The notes: a model not told the origin generated them from the letters alone. A DNA stretch of 64,000 bases from Catenuloplanes niger (GCF_031458255.1 NZ_JAVDYC010000001.1:3667001-3731000), one strand, 5' to 3'; positions 37,753 through 47,124 are shown, counted from the first letter of the stretch. Made by a program: numbers and translations.

Positions 37753-37757
37753 GTTCC

Positions 37758-40313
37758 TCACCCGCAGACGGTGCCGTTCAGCCGGAAGAGGCCGGGCGAC
37801 GGCGCCGCGCCGTCACCGGTGAACCCGAAGGTCACGGTGGCGCCGGGCCGGATGACCGCGTTCCACGGGTACGCCGCCGCGGTGACGCTCGTCCCCTTCT
37901 GGGTGACCTGCGCGCTCCACCCCCGGGCGACGGTCGCGCCGGCCGGGAGGTCCCAGCCGAGCCGCCAGCCGTCGATCGCGGCCGAACCGGTGTTCCGCAC
38001 GCTGACCTGGGCGGTGAAGCCGCCCGGCCAGGCGCCGTGGTTGCGGTACGTAACGTCGCAGCTCTGGGTCGAGCCCGCGAACGCGGCCATCCAGGCCAGC
38101 GGCGCGTTCCAGTTGATGGTCAGCTCGTTCGTCGACCAGCTCTCGATGTCGTCGACGTAGCAGAACTGTGCGGCGCACCCGGTGAGCAGCCGCTGCGCGA
38201 CCGGGTCCTGGATGTCCGAGTTCGGGCCGCCGGCGAGCGTGCCGGGCGGTGGGTTCGGCAGGTCCGGGTTGAGCTGACGGGCGTACCAGCGGCTGTGCTG
38301 GTTCTTCGAGTCCTGCTCGCCGTACCCGGTCACGTAGGACTGGCCGAGCGCGTTGCGGCCCAGCACGTAGTCGAAGCCCTGCAGCGCGCCGTTGCGGAAC
38401 CGCGCGTCGCCGCTCAGGTCGTACGCGACGGCCAGCACGATCGCGTTGTTCAGCACGCTGCTGTTCGAGCCCCAGTCGAAGCGGTGGTTCGCCGGGTCGT
38501 AGGTCAGCCCGAACGCGGAGCCGGCCTGGATCGCCAGGTACTTCTCCGCTCCGGCCAGCACGGACGCCCGGACCCGGTCGCGGTCCGGCAGCGCGTTCGG
38601 CACCGTGGCCAGGTCGAGCCGGCCGAGTTGCGCGACGCTGCCCCAGCTGAAGCCGCGCTCGTCCCAGATGTCCGCGGTGTGCAGCGGTGACGCCAGCAGA
38701 TAGTCCTGGAACGTCTGCTCACCGGTGGTCAGGTAGAGCTCGGCCGCGGCCCAGTAGAACTCGTCCGTGACGTTGTCGTCGCTGTACGCCCCGCCGCCGA
38801 TGCCGTCCGACGCGGGTGCGTAGATCGCCGGGTTCGCCACCGCGGCGGTCCAGGCGGTGCGGGCCGCGGCCAGGTTCCGGGCCGCGAAGGCCGCGTCGTA
38901 CCCGGCGAACACCCGGGCCGCCTGTGCCGCCGTGGCCGCGAGGTTGAGCGTGGCCGCGGTGGACGGCGCGTGCAGTTCGCGTGGCTGCGGGTCGAGGTGC
39001 GGCAGCAGCGGCAGCCCGGTCCAGGCCGCATCGTGGATCTTGTGGTGTGCCATGCCGGCCCGGTCCTCGCCGGCCGGGACCTGCATGCTGAGCAGGAACT
39101 CCTGCTCCCAGCGGGCCTCGTCAAGCAGGTCCGGCACGCCGTTGCCGCTCTCCGGTACGGCGAGGGCGCCGTCGCGGTGCAGTGCCGGGGCGCGCTCGAA
39201 CTCGCTCATCAGCTGGTGCACGGAGATGCCGCCGTTCACCACGTACTTGCCGTGGTCGCCGGCGTCGTACCAGCCGCCGGCGACGTTCAGCGTGTAGTCG
39301 CACACGCCGGGCTGGCACGGCACCTCGACGTCACCCTGGTTCGGTGCGACCTGCACGTGACCGGCCGGCCGGCCGTAGCCGGGGCGCAGCTCGTCGGAGA
39401 TCTCGATGCCGCTGCGCTGGGTGTAGTAGAACTTCAGCGCGTCCGTGGCGAGCGTGCCGTAGAGGTCGGCGACGATGTCGAACGGGTGACTCGTCTCCCC
39501 GTCCGCGACCAGCGTGAATCCTCGGCCGGTGACCGTCGCGGCACCGAAGTCGATGCTGTGCACGGTCAGCCCGGAGCTGCCGTCCGCACCGCGCGGCACG
39601 GTCCGCCCGCTCGCCACCGTCTCCTGGCCGGCGGAGCGCAGCGTCCACTCCACCGGGTCGGTCGCGGCCGTGACCAGCGTGGCGTTCTTCGGCCCGGAGG
39701 GCAGGTAGCCGACCTGGTTCACCTTGACGCGCGGCCCGGTCTCCGGCTCGTACGGCTCCTCCTCGGCGCCACCGGTCAGCGAGATGTCGTCCAGGCAGAG
39801 CCGCCAGGGGTTCGCGCTGCCGCCGATCTGGAAGGCGACCTGCGCGTTCGGCAGGTCCACCGGGGCGGTGAACGTGTAGGTGTAGACGTCGCCGGACACA
39901 TTCACCACCGGCACCTGCGCGAGGTACTGCGTCCACGGGTCGACCGGCAACTGGATCAGCGCGCGGACCGGCGTGGCGGGGGTGGCGATGCCGAAGAACG
40001 AGAACGCGTACGTCTCGCCCGCGACCAGCGGGATGTCGTCCTGCCCGATGATCGCGTCCCACGGGTTGATGGTGCCGCCGGGCACGTCCACACACAGCCG
40101 CCCGTCCACGACCGCCGGGGTCAGGTTCGGGGTGGTCCACCAGGGTGCGGTGAGCCCGTTGTCGAAGGTGCCGTTGGCGATCTGCTCCGGCCCCGGTTCG
40201 GCCTGCGCACGCGCCTGTTCCGGCACGGGCTCCGCGAGCGCGGGCGCCGGCCCGGTCGTGACGGCGACGGCGGCGACGAGGGCCCCGGCGATGAGTCGTA
40301 ACGGTCTATTCAC
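37758..40313 (-). CDS. secreted GH9 endoglucanase/cellulase with CBM4/9 and CBM2
   Basis: An 851-residue secreted cellulase. A signal peptide (about 1-27) ends ALAEPVPEQ. The domain order is an N-terminal CBM4/9-type carbohydrate-binding module (about 40-180), an Ig-like CelD_N domain (about 195-280), GH9 catalytic domain (about 290-740) and a C-terminal CBM2 (about 748-851, opening [18 protein letters not shown] and ending CG). [17 protein letters not shown] carries the catalytic base Asp, and [17 protein letters not shown] the catalytic acid Glu (about 730). It hydrolyses beta-1,4-glucan; related enzymes are processive. A CebR box 22 bp upstream predicts induction by cellobiose. Two CBMs suggest binding to crystalline cellulose. 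Confidence 0.96.
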   Translation of the reverse strand: MNRPLRLIAGALVAAVAVTTGPAPALAEPVPEQARAQAEPGPEQIANGTFDNGLTAPWWTTPNLTPAVVDGRLCVDVPGGTINPWDAIIGQDDIPLVAGETYAFSFFGIATPATPVRALIQLPVDPWTQYLAQVPVVNVSGDVYTYTFTAPVDLPNAQVAFQIGGSANPWRLCLDDISLTGGAEEEPYEPETGPRVKVNQVGYLPSGPKNATLVTAATDPVEWTLRSAGQETVASGRTVPRGADGSSGLTVHSIDFGAATVTGRGFTLVADGETSHPFDIVADLYGTLATDALKFYYTQRSGIEISDELRPGYGRPAGHVQVAPNQGDVEVPCQPGVCDYTLNVAGGWYDAGDHGKYVVNGGISVHQLMSEFERAPALHRDGALAVPESGNGVPDLLDEARWEQEFLLSMQVPAGEDRAGMAHHKIHDAAWTGLPLLPHLDPQPRELHAPSTAATLNLAATAAQAARVFAGYDAAFAARNLAAARTAWTAAVANPAIYAPASDGIGGGAYSDDNVTDEFYWAAAELYLTTGEQTFQDYLLASPLHTADIWDERGFSWGSVAQLGRLDLATVPNALPDRDRVRASVLAGAEKYLAIQAGSAFGLTYDPANHRFDWGSNSSVLNNAIVLAVAYDLSGDARFRNGALQGFDYVLGRNALGQSYVTGYGEQDSKNQHSRWYARQLNPDLPNPPPGTLAGGPNSDIQDPVAQRLLTGCAAQFCYVDDIESWSTNELTINWNAPLAWMAAFAGSTQSCDVTYRNHGAWPGGFTAQVSVRNTGSAAIDGWRLGWDLPAGATVARGWSAQVTQKGTSVTAAAYPWNAVIRPGATVTFGFTGDGAAPSPGLFRLNGTVCG

Positions 40314-40335
40314 GCGACGTCACTCCTTCTGATGT

Positions 40336-40349
40336 TGGGAGCGCTCCCA
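40336..40349. promoter_or_regulatory. CebR operator upstream of the cellulase gene
   Basis: TGGGAGCGCTCCCA is a perfect 14-bp palindrome identical to the cellobiose-responsive CebR box of streptomycetes. It lies 22 bp before the cellulase ATG. Cellobiose binding to CebR would relieve repression. No cebR gene is in the window. Confidence 0.93.
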
Positions 40350-40384
40350 CATGTCAGGCATCGTGACAACTTGTTTCGCGCATG

Positions 40385-41794
40385 TCAATGGATCGATGTT
40401 ACGGCGTCCAGTGCGGCCGCGAGTCTCGTCACCCCTTCGGCGAGCTGAGCCGGGGGTGCCAGCGCGAAGGTGAGCCGCAGATGCGGCCCGTCCGGCTCGG
40501 CCGCGAACCACGGCCGGCCGGGCGAGACGACCACGTCACGGGCGAGCGCCTCGGCCGCCAGCGCGGTGTCGTCCACGCCGTCCGGCAGCCGCCACCACAG
40601 ATGCAGACCCCCCGCCGGTACGGACAGCGTGCGCGCCTGTGCCGGCAACTCCCGGTGCAGCGCCGCGACCAGCGCGTCCCGCCGCTGCCGCAGGTGCAGC
40701 CGCAGCGTGCGCCGGTGCCGGGTCCAGGCGGGCGACGTGACGAAGTCCAGCGCGGCCTCCTGCAGCGGGCCGGCCACGAAGAAGTCGTCCAGCACGCGCA
40801 CCGCGCGCAGCCGGGCACCGGCCGCACCGCGCGCGCCGATCGCGGCCACCCGCAGCCCGGCCGCGGCAGCCTTGGTGAGCGAGCGCAGGTAGACCACGTG
40901 CCCGCCCGGGTCCGCGGTCACCAGCGGGGGTGGCGGGTCACCGTCGATGGCCAGGTCGCGGGCGTAGTCGTCCTCGATCAGGAAGGCGCCGGCCCGGCGC
41001 ACCGCGGTCAGCACGTCCGCGCGCCGGCCCGGCCCGAGCGTGACACCGTGCGGGTTCGCGAAGAGCGGCTGACAGTAGTAGAGCCGCGCACCGGTCCGGG
41101 CGAACGCGGCCGCCAGCAGCTCCGGGCGCACGCCCTGCGCGTCCGACGGGACCGGCACCACCCGCAGCCCGGCCGCGCGGGCCGCCGCGATCGCGCCGAG
41201 GTAGGTGGGCGCGTCGACCAGCACGGTGTCGCCCGGCACGGCGAGCGCCCGGAACGCGGTGGCCAGCGCGGACTGGCCGCCGGGGCAGATGCTCATGTCG
41301 TCGGCGCGCAGCGCGGACCCGGTCTGCCGGGCGAACCAGGCGCGCAGGTCGGCCCGCCCCTCGACCGGGCCGCGCTCCCAGGAGGCCGGTCGCCGGGCCG
41401 CGCGGGCCAGCGCGGCGCCGAGCGCGGCGGTCGGCGCCAGCTCGCCGTCCAGGTAACCACCGGAGAGCGGTATCGCGCCCGGCCGCGGAAGCGATAACAG
41501 TGCCTGCATCGACTCCTCACCGCCGGGCCGCTCGCCGAGCGCGACCGCCTGCCAGCCGAGATCGTCGGCGGCCGCACCCGGCGGCGCGGTGAGCACGAAC
41601 GTGCCGGAGCCGGGACGCGATTCCACCAGCCCTTCCGAGGCGAGACGACGGATCGCGGCCTGCACGGTGAGGGGGGAGACCCGGTGCCGGGCGATCAGCT
41701 CACGCACCGAGGGCAGCCGGGTGCCGGGCGGCGCGGCGACTACCCGAGCTCGAAGATCTTGGATAACGGCTGCCGCTGCGTTATCGTCCTTCAT
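40385..41794 (-). CDS. MocR/GntR-family PLP-dependent transcriptional regulator
   Basis: A 469-residue fusion of an N-terminal GntR winged helix (about 1-72: LPSVRELIARHRVSPLTVQAAIRRLASEGLVESRPGSGTF) and a fold-type I aminotransferase domain. PLP contacts are PGGQSALATAF, CQPLFANPHGVTLG, the Asp of IEDDYARDL and the Lys of YLRSLTKAAAAGLRVAAIG. MocR proteins sense PLP or amino compounds and control a neighbouring gene. The start is ATG at 41794. It shares its start with the divergent EamA gene: the two ATG codons lie on opposite strands of the same TCATGA. It probably regulates that exporter. Confidence 0.93.
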   Translation of the reverse strand: MKDDNAAAAVIQDLRARVVAAPPGTRLPSVRELIARHRVSPLTVQAAIRRLASEGLVESRPGSGTFVLTAPPGAAADDLGWQAVALGERPGGEESMQALLSLPRPGAIPLSGGYLDGELAPTAALGAALARAARRPASWERGPVEGRADLRAWFARQTGSALRADDMSICPGGQSALATAFRALAVPGDTVLVDAPTYLGAIAAARAAGLRVVPVPSDAQGVRPELLAAAFARTGARLYYCQPLFANPHGVTLGPGRRADVLTAVRRAGAFLIEDDYARDLAIDGDPPPPLVTADPGGHVVYLRSLTKAAAAGLRVAAIGARGAAGARLRAVRVLDDFFVAGPLQEAALDFVTSPAWTRHRRTLRLHLRQRRDALVAALHRELPAQARTLSVPAGGLHLWWRLPDGVDDTALAAEALARDVVVSPGRPWFAAEPDGPHLRLTFALAPPAQLAEGVTRLAAALDAVTSIH

Positions 41795-41834
41795 GAGGGA
41801 AAAGAGTAACGGTACGGTGCGTGGCCCGATAACG
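41762..41834. promoter_or_regulatory. candidate MocR operator sites (ATAACG boxes)
   Basis: GATAACG at 41762-41768 and its inverse CGTTATC at 41779-41785 form a palindrome with a 10-bp spacer inside the first codons of mocR. A third box CGATAACG lies at 41827-41834, inside the start of the EamA gene. The cluster straddles both start codons, which suits a regulator that controls itself and the exporter. Confidence 0.6.
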
Positions 41835-42776
41835 GGTGTCGGGCTCGGCCTGCTCGGCGTGGCCTGCTTCAGCTTCTCGCTGCCGGCCACCGCGCTCGCG
41901 CTCGACGGCTTCGACCCGTGGCTGGTCGGCGTGGGCCGGGCCGCCGGTGCGGGCCTGCTCGCGGTCGCCTGGCTGCTGGCGGTGCGCGCCCCACGGCCGC
42001 ACCGGGCACACTGGCCGCGACTCGCGCTGGTCTCGCTCGGCGTGGTCTTCGGCTTCCCGGTCTGCACCACGCTCGCGCTGCTCACGTCCACGTCCGCGCA
42101 CGGCGCCGTGGTGATCGCGCTGCTCCCGGCGATGACCGCGGTCTTCGCGGTGCTGCGCGGCGGTGAGCGGCCGCCGCCCGCGTTCTGGGGCGCGAGCCTG
42201 GCCGGCCTGGCCGCGGTGCTCGGATTCCTGCTGTCCGGCGGCGGCATCGGCGGCGGGCTGCACGCGGCCGACCTGCTGCTGATCGGCGCGGTGCTGCTGG
42301 CCGCGCTCGGATACGCCGAGGGCGGCGCGCTGGCCCGCGAGCTCGGCGGCGCCCGCACGATCTGTTGGGCGCTGGTGCTGTCGCTGCCGGTCACGATCCC
42401 GGTCGCCGGCGTCTCACTGGCGCTGCACCCGGTGGCCGCGCCGTCCGGCATCGCCTGGTTCGGTCTCGGCTACGTCACCGCGGTCTCGATGTTCCTCGGC
42501 TTCTTCGCCTGGTACGCCGGGCTGGCCGCGGGCGGCGTCGCCCGGGTCGGCCAGGTGCAGCTGATCCAGCCGGTGCTCACCCTCGGCTGGTCCGCGCTGC
42601 TGCTCGGCGAGCAGGTCGGCGGCCTGACGGTGACCGCGGCCGCGCTGGTGCTGCTCTGTGTGCTGCTGACCCAGCGCGCCCGCTTCGCAGCCCCGGAGCG
42701 GGGTGTCCCCGACGTAGGGGACGCCCCGCTCCCGGAAACGGGTCAGCCGGCCGCGCGCCGGTCGGCCCGCTCGTGA
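41793..42776 (+). CDS. EamA/DMT-family membrane exporter
   Basis: A 327-residue protein with ten hydrophobic helices in two repeated EamA halves. The first half opens GVGLGLLGVACFSFSLPATALAL, and the second GLHAADLLLIGAVLLAALGYAEG. The family exports amino acids and metabolites. Next to a MocR regulator a role in amine, amino-acid or vitamin B6 export is likely, by analogy with other MocR-linked EamA genes. The ATG at 41793 overlaps the mocR start on the other strand; a GTG at 41817 would give 319 residues and clear that overlap. The 3' end overlaps the convergent TPR gene by 34 bp. Confidence 0.87.
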   Translation: MREKSNGTVRGPITGVGLGLLGVACFSFSLPATALALDGFDPWLVGVGRAAGAGLLAVAWLLAVRAPRPHRAHWPRLALVSLGVVFGFPVCTTLALLTSTSAHGAVVIALLPAMTAVFAVLRGGERPPPAFWGASLAGLAAVLGFLLSGGGIGGGLHAADLLLIGAVLLAALGYAEGGALARELGGARTICWALVLSLPVTIPVAGVSLALHPVAAPSGIAWFGLGYVTAVSMFLGFFAWYAGLAAGGVARVGQVQLIQPVLTLGWSALLLGEQVGGLTVTAAALVLLCVLLTQRARFAAPERGVPDVGDAPLPETGQPAARRSARS

Positions 42777-43132
42777 ATGTTGACCAGACCCTCGACCCGG
42801 CGCAGCGCGTCCTCGTACTCCGGCTGCTGGTGCATGACCAGCGCCAGCCGCAGGTACGGCAGCGCCTCGGTCAGGCGGCCGCCGCGCTCCAGCGTGCGGC
42901 CCAGGACGTGGTGGGCGTAGTGGTCGGTCGGGTCCAGCTCGATCAGCGCCCGCAGCTGCTTTTCGGCACCCTTGAGCTGGGCGGACATGAAATAGGCCCG
43001 GGCCAGGAGCTGCCGCACCGATGCGTTGTGCGGTTCGGCCTCCACGATCGGCTCCAGCAGCCGGGCGGCGCCCAGGGGGTCGCCCGTCTCGAAGTACATC
43101 GTCGCCCGCCGGTACTCAGCCAGAAGATCCAC
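42743..43132 (-). CDS. small tetratricopeptide-repeat protein
   Basis: A 129-residue all-helical protein of about three TPR units. ATMYFETGDPLGAARLLEPIVEAEPHN, ARAYFMSAQLKGAEKQLRALIELDPTD and GRTLERGGRLTEALPYLRLALVMH show the Gly/Ala-Tyr-Ala-Pro pattern. It has no signal or catalytic domain and probably serves as an adaptor. It is divergent from the GAF-PAS-GGDEF gene (98 bp) and its end overlaps the EamA gene. No binding partner can be named. Confidence 0.88.
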   Translation of the reverse strand: MDLLAEYRRATMYFETGDPLGAARLLEPIVEAEPHNASVRQLLARAYFMSAQLKGAEKQLRALIELDPTDHYAHHVLGRTLERGGRLTEALPYLRLALVMHQQPEYEDALRRVEGLVNIHERADRRAAG

Positions 43133-43230
43133 AGCCGCCTCCTCTAACCGGGTGTCACGTCAACGCTTCCACAACAACGGTCGAACGGCGACTGTTCCAC
43201 GTAACGCTCAGGTGTCGGCGCCGCCGGCCG

Positions 43231-44754
43231 ATGGACGAGGAGCGACTCTCTACCACCCGGAGGAGGGCCCCCTTGGGTCTGCCCACGACGCCCTCGGCCG
43301 AGACGAGACGCCTGCGCGCGATCGTCGCGATCGCCCGCGCGGTCAACGACGCCGTGATCGACGAGCGCCGTTTCGGCGACCTGGTCGCGCGCACGGTCGC
43401 CACCCTCGTGGGCGACGGCGCCACGCTCTGGCTCTACTCCCTGGACAACTCCTCGCTGGTCCGGGTGGGCGCCGGTCACCGGGACGCGATCTCCGCGATG
43501 CTGCTGCGCGAGGGCGCGGCCAGTGTGCTGCGCGGACGCGGCGACGCGGTGGTGGACGCGGTGCTGGACTCCGGTGCCGCGGCCGTGCTGAACCAGGACG
43601 AGATGGGCCGGCACATCGCGGAGTTCGACCCGCAGCTCGCGCCGTGGCTCGCGGTCTGCGGCGTGAGCAGCGTGGCCGTGCTGCCGCTCGGCGACGGGGC
43701 CTGGCCGTGCGGCGTGCTGATCGCGACCCGGGACGCGGGCCGGCCGTCGTACACCGACGACGAGTTCGCGTTCCTGCAGGCCATCGCGGAGACGGCGGCG
43801 TCGACCGTGAACACCGCGTCGCTGCTGACCGGCTCCGCCGCCGCGGTCGAGGAACTGCGCCGCCAGGCCACCGCGCTCGACCAGCTCTCCGACGTGGTGG
43901 TGGCCTGGGACAACGAGGGCAAGGTGATCGGCTGGAACGCGGCGGCGGAGCGCATCTACGGCTACAGCGCGATCGAGGCGCTCGGCTGCGACGCGTACAC
44001 GCTGCTCGACACGCACGTCATCGACCCGGAGACCGGGCAGCGCAGCCCGGCCGACCGCGCGTACACCGAGCTGCTGGACGGGCTGACCGGCGCCGGGTCC
44101 GTGACGCTCGACCTGACCCAGCGGCGCGCGGACGGCGAGACGGTCGCGGTCACCCGCACGCTCACCGGGCTCGCCGACCGGCAGGGCCGGATCATCGGCG
44201 TGATCGCGATCGACCACGACCTCGGCGACCGCGGCCCGCGCGAGCGGACCGCGCTGCACGACGCGGTCACCGGGTTGCCGAACGCCCGGTTCCTCCGCGA
44301 CCACGTGGAGCGCGTACTGATCTCCTGGGCCGGCGGCGCCGGGCTCGCGGCCGCGCTCGTGATCCAGCTCGGCGACCTGAACACGCTGCTCAAGGGCCTG
44401 CCGACGGACGTGGCCGGGCAGCTGGTCAAGGTGCTGGCCGGCCGGCTCGCCGCGTCCCTGCGCCGCGGTGACGTGATCGCCCGGACCGGGCAGGACGAGT
44501 TCGTGGTGGTCGCGGAGAGCGTCGGCGACGTGGCGAACGTGGAACGGCTGGCGAAGCGCCTGGTCACCGCGGCCCGGCAGCCGCTCGCCGCGGGCGGCCA
44601 GACCATGCTGCTGCACCCGGCGGTCGGCGTCTCCATGCTGGACGACCGCCAGCCGGTGCAGCTCACGCCGGAGGAGCTGATCGGTCAGGCGGCCGACGCC
44701 CTGCCGGCCGCCCGCGCCGACCCGGCGCACATCTCGTTCGGCTCCGCCGCCTAG
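43231..44754 (+). CDS. GAF-PAS sensor protein with degenerate GGDEF domain
   Basis: A 507-residue cytoplasmic protein. A GAF domain (about 27-190) with ARTVATLVGDGATLWLYSL is followed by a PAS domain (about 210-330) with VVAWDNEGKVIGWNAAAERIYGYSAIEALG, then a GGDEF-type domain (about 340-500) opening HDAVTGLPNARFLRDHVE. The signature is GQDEF (in TGQDEFVVV) rather than GGDEF, and no RxxD inhibitory site is evident. Diguanylate cyclase activity is doubtful; it may bind GTP or act as a receptor. The start is ATG at 43231, or TTG at 43273 just behind a GGAGGAGGG ribosome site. The stop codon is embedded in repeat element E2. Confidence 0.88.
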   Translation: MDEERLSTTRRRAPLGLPTTPSAETRRLRAIVAIARAVNDAVIDERRFGDLVARTVATLVGDGATLWLYSLDNSSLVRVGAGHRDAISAMLLREGAASVLRGRGDAVVDAVLDSGAAAVLNQDEMGRHIAEFDPQLAPWLAVCGVSSVAVLPLGDGAWPCGVLIATRDAGRPSYTDDEFAFLQAIAETAASTVNTASLLTGSAAAVEELRRQATALDQLSDVVVAWDNEGKVIGWNAAAERIYGYSAIEALGCDAYTLLDTHVIDPETGQRSPADRAYTELLDGLTGAGSVTLDLTQRRADGETVAVTRTLTGLADRQGRIIGVIAIDHDLGDRGPRERTALHDAVTGLPNARFLRDHVERVLISWAGGAGLAAALVIQLGDLNTLLKGLPTDVAGQLVKVLAGRLAASLRRGDVIARTGQDEFVVVAESVGDVANVERLAKRLVTAARQPLAAGGQTMLLHPAVGVSMLDDRQPVQLTPEELIGQAADALPAARADPAHISFGSAA

Positions 44755-44815
44755 ACCCTGTATCGAAGTGGACGGCCGGGCTGCGGCGAGGCCCGCTTCG
44801 AGACAGGGCCCAGAC
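44751..44815 (+). repeat. E2: short inverted-repeat element, relative of E1
   Basis: Bases 44751-44794 match the reverse complement of 20858-20901 at 41 of 44 positions. CCCTGTATCGAAG (44756-44768) is inverted at 44796-44808 with one mismatch, so the element folds as a 13-bp hairpin right after the GAF-PAS gene stop and could serve as its terminator. Like E1 it ends in CCCTGYATCGA. It looks like a shortened version of the same element. Confidence 0.8.
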
Positions 44816-44910
44816 GCGGGATCGACGCGTGGGCCGACCTGACGCCGGCCCACGCCCGCTCCCCGGGCCCGGGAGCGGCACCGGATCACCGGGTTGCGCG
44901 GCGGGCCGGG

Positions 44911-46338
44911 TCAGGCGGTGGCGGCGGCCTCGGCGAGCTGTTCCGCGTCCGGCGTGAGCTGCGGCGTGGAGAGCGCCACCGCGATGTTGACCACCGCGAA
45001 CGCGGCCGCGACCAGGATGCCCCGGTGGAACCCGTCCACCAGCGCCGCCTGCTGCCCGACCCCCGCGGTGAGCTGGTCCGTCACGTGGGTCAGCGACAGC
45101 GTCGTGACGACCGCGAGGCCGAGTGCGCCGCCGATCTGGTAGACCGCGGAGACCAGGCCGGACGCGGCACCGGCCTCGTGGTTCGCCACCTCGGAGACCG
45201 CGGCGATCTGGGCCGGCACGCTGACCGCGATGATCCCGGCGCCGAACAGCAGCAGGCCGGGGAGCAGGCCGGTGGCGTACGCGTCGTCCGCGCCGACCAT
45301 CGTCAGCAGCAGCAGGCCGGCCACGCTCAGCACGGCGCCGCCGAGCTGGACCGGGCGGGTGCCGACGCGCGTGACGAGCTGGCCGGCCACCACGGCCGCG
45401 AGGATCGCCGCGCCGCCCATCGGCAGGAAGTGCAGCCCGGCCTCGAGCGCGGAGTCGCCTCGCACCTGCTGCAGGTAGATCGCGGTCAGGAAGAACATGG
45501 ACAGGAACGCGGCCCCGTTCAGGCCGAGCGCGACGCCGGACGTGGTCAACGAGCGGGACCGGAACAGCCGCATGGGTACGAGCGGGTCCGCCGACCGCCG
45601 TTCGACCAGCACGAACGCGACGAGCAGCGCCATGCCGCCGATCAGGAAGCCGAGCACCTCGGCCGAGCCCCACCCGCTGTGCTCCGCGCGCACCACGCCG
45701 TAGACCACCGCGAGCAGGCCGGCCGTGCTCAGCACCGCACCGGCCAGGTCGAACGAGCGCCGTCCCGGCGCGGCGTGCCGCACGTCCCGCACGAAGAACG
45801 GCGTGATCGCGACCAGCGCCACCACCAGCGGCACGTTCACCAGGAAGACCCAGCGCCAGTCGAGCGCGTCGACCAGCAGGCCGCCCGCCACCACGCCGAG
45901 CGTGCCACCGAGGCCGGCCAGCCCGCCCCAGACGCCCATCGCGATGTTGCGGTCCCGGCCGGGCGGGAACGTGACGGTCAGCAGCGCGAGCGCGGCCGGG
46001 GAGAGCAGCGCGCCGCCGAGCCCCTGCACCGCGCGGGCCGCGATCAGGCTCTCCGCGTTCGGCGCCAGGCCCGCGACCAGCGAGGTCACGCCGAAGAGCA
46101 GCAGGCCGCCGATGAACAGCCGGCGCGGGCCGAGCAGGTCGGCCGCCCGCCCGCCGAGCAGGAGGAAACCGCCGAAGAGCAGCGTGTACGCGCTGATCAC
46201 CCACTGCAGGCCGTCCGGCGTGAAGTCCAGGTCGGACTGGATGTTCGGAAGCGCCACATTCACGATCGTCACGTCGAGGACGACGATGAACTGCGCCAGC
46301 GCCAGCACGACGAGCGTGGCCCAGGGACTGCGTCTCAT
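44911..46338 (-). CDS. DHA2-family (EmrB/QacA-type) MFS drug efflux transporter
   Basis: A 475-residue, 14-helix proton-coupled exporter. LALAQFIVVLDVTIVNVALPNIQSDL is the DHA2 motif D region in helix 1. GGRAADLLGPRRLFIGG carries motif A, and AVQGLGGALLSPAALALL is motif B. GLGGTLGVVAGGLLVDALDWRWVFLVNVP is the motif C (antiporter) segment. Substrates are usually lipophilic drugs or antibiotics. The ATG at 46338 gives MRRSPWATLVVLALAQ; the in-frame ATG at 46371 would lie inside the operator. It is repressed, by inference, by the divergent TetR protein. Confidence 0.93.
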   Translation of the reverse strand: MRRSPWATLVVLALAQFIVVLDVTIVNVALPNIQSDLDFTPDGLQWVISAYTLLFGGFLLLGGRAADLLGPRRLFIGGLLLFGVTSLVAGLAPNAESLIAARAVQGLGGALLSPAALALLTVTFPPGRDRNIAMGVWGGLAGLGGTLGVVAGGLLVDALDWRWVFLVNVPLVVALVAITPFFVRDVRHAAPGRRSFDLAGAVLSTAGLLAVVYGVVRAEHSGWGSAEVLGFLIGGMALLVAFVLVERRSADPLVPMRLFRSRSLTTSGVALGLNGAAFLSMFFLTAIYLQQVRGDSALEAGLHFLPMGGAAILAAVVAGQLVTRVGTRPVQLGGAVLSVAGLLLLTMVGADDAYATGLLPGLLLFGAGIIAVSVPAQIAAVSEVANHEAGAASGLVSAVYQIGGALGLAVVTTLSLTHVTDQLTAGVGQQAALVDGFHRGILVAAAFAVVNIAVALSTPQLTPDAEQLAEAAATA

Positions 46339-46356
46339 TCCGGGAAGCCTCTCTTT

Positions 46357-46417
46357 GTCTACGCCGTACATATACGTCGTACACGTACGGCGCAGACGTT
46401 AGGTCTACGCCGTAGAC
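46357..46417. promoter_or_regulatory. TetR operators between the regulator and efflux genes
   Basis: GTCTACGCCGTAGAC at 46403-46417 is a perfect 15-bp palindrome. Upstream of it GTCTACGCCGTAC (46357-46369) is inverted as GTACGGCGCAGAC (46385-46397), with one mismatch. The repeated GTCTACGCCGTA half-site covers most of the divergent spacer, so one regulator dimer or pair of dimers could block both promoters. Confidence 0.88.
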
Positions 46418-46425
46418 TTGTCAAC

Positions 46426-47124
46426 GTGACGCCATCCGCTGCCGCCCCCGCCCGCGAACGCCTCGACCCGGAGAAGATCGTGGTCAGCGCGCTCGCCATC
46501 GCCGACGCCGAAGGCCTGGCCGCCATCACCGTCCGGCGGCTGGCGCAGGAGCACGGGGTCACCCCGATGGCGCTCTACCGGCACTTCCGCGACAAGGACG
46601 AGCTGATCCACGCGCTCGCCGACCACGTGCTGCTCAACGTGGCCGTCCCGGAACCGTCCGACGAGCCCTGGCACGTGCAGTTGCGCGCGCTCTTCGCCGC
46701 GCTGCTCGACTCGCTCTCCGCGCATCCGGTGGTCGCACCGCTGATCGTGCCGAGGGTGCTGGTCTCCCCCGGCGGACTCGCGATGGCCGAGCGCGCGCTG
46801 GACCTGCTGGCCGTGGCCGGCTTCACCACCCACCGGGCCGCCGCGGCCGGCACCCAGGCACTCTGCACGGTGATCAACCTGATCCCGTACGACCCGGCCG
46901 TCCCCTCGATCCGGGACGAGGAACAGCGCGAGGACCGCATCCGCGCCAAGCGCGCCGCCCTCGCCACGCTCTCCCCGCGCCGCTACCCCCGGATCACCGC
47001 CGCCGCCGACCCGCTCACCGGCTGCGTCGTCAAGGAGAACTTCCGCGAGCTGGGCCTGGACCTGGTCATCGCCGGCCTCCGCGGCCTGCCCACCGGCGGT
47101 CCCGCACCCGACACGGCCGGCTAG
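46426..47124 (+). CDS. TetR-family repressor of the divergent efflux pump
   Basis: A 232-residue regulator of the TetR class with a C-terminal TetR_C-like domain. The helix-turn-helix (about 16-60) is EKIVVSALAIADAEGLAAITVRRLAQEHGVTPMALYRHFRDKDEL. The C-terminal part has LRALFAALLDSLSAHPVVAPLIV and ENFRELGLDLVIAGL. A GTG start at 46426 lies 9 bp from the GTCTACGCCGTAGAC palindrome. The divergent DHA2 transporter and the shared operators make local control of efflux, with the drug as inducer, the likely function. Confidence 0.94.
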   Translation: MTPSAAAPARERLDPEKIVVSALAIADAEGLAAITVRRLAQEHGVTPMALYRHFRDKDELIHALADHVLLNVAVPEPSDEPWHVQLRALFAALLDSLSAHPVVAPLIVPRVLVSPGGLAMAERALDLLAVAGFTTHRAAAAGTQALCTVINLIPYDPAVPSIRDEEQREDRIRAKRAALATLSPRRYPRITAAADPLTGCVVKENFRELGLDLVIAGLRGLPTGGPAPDTAG

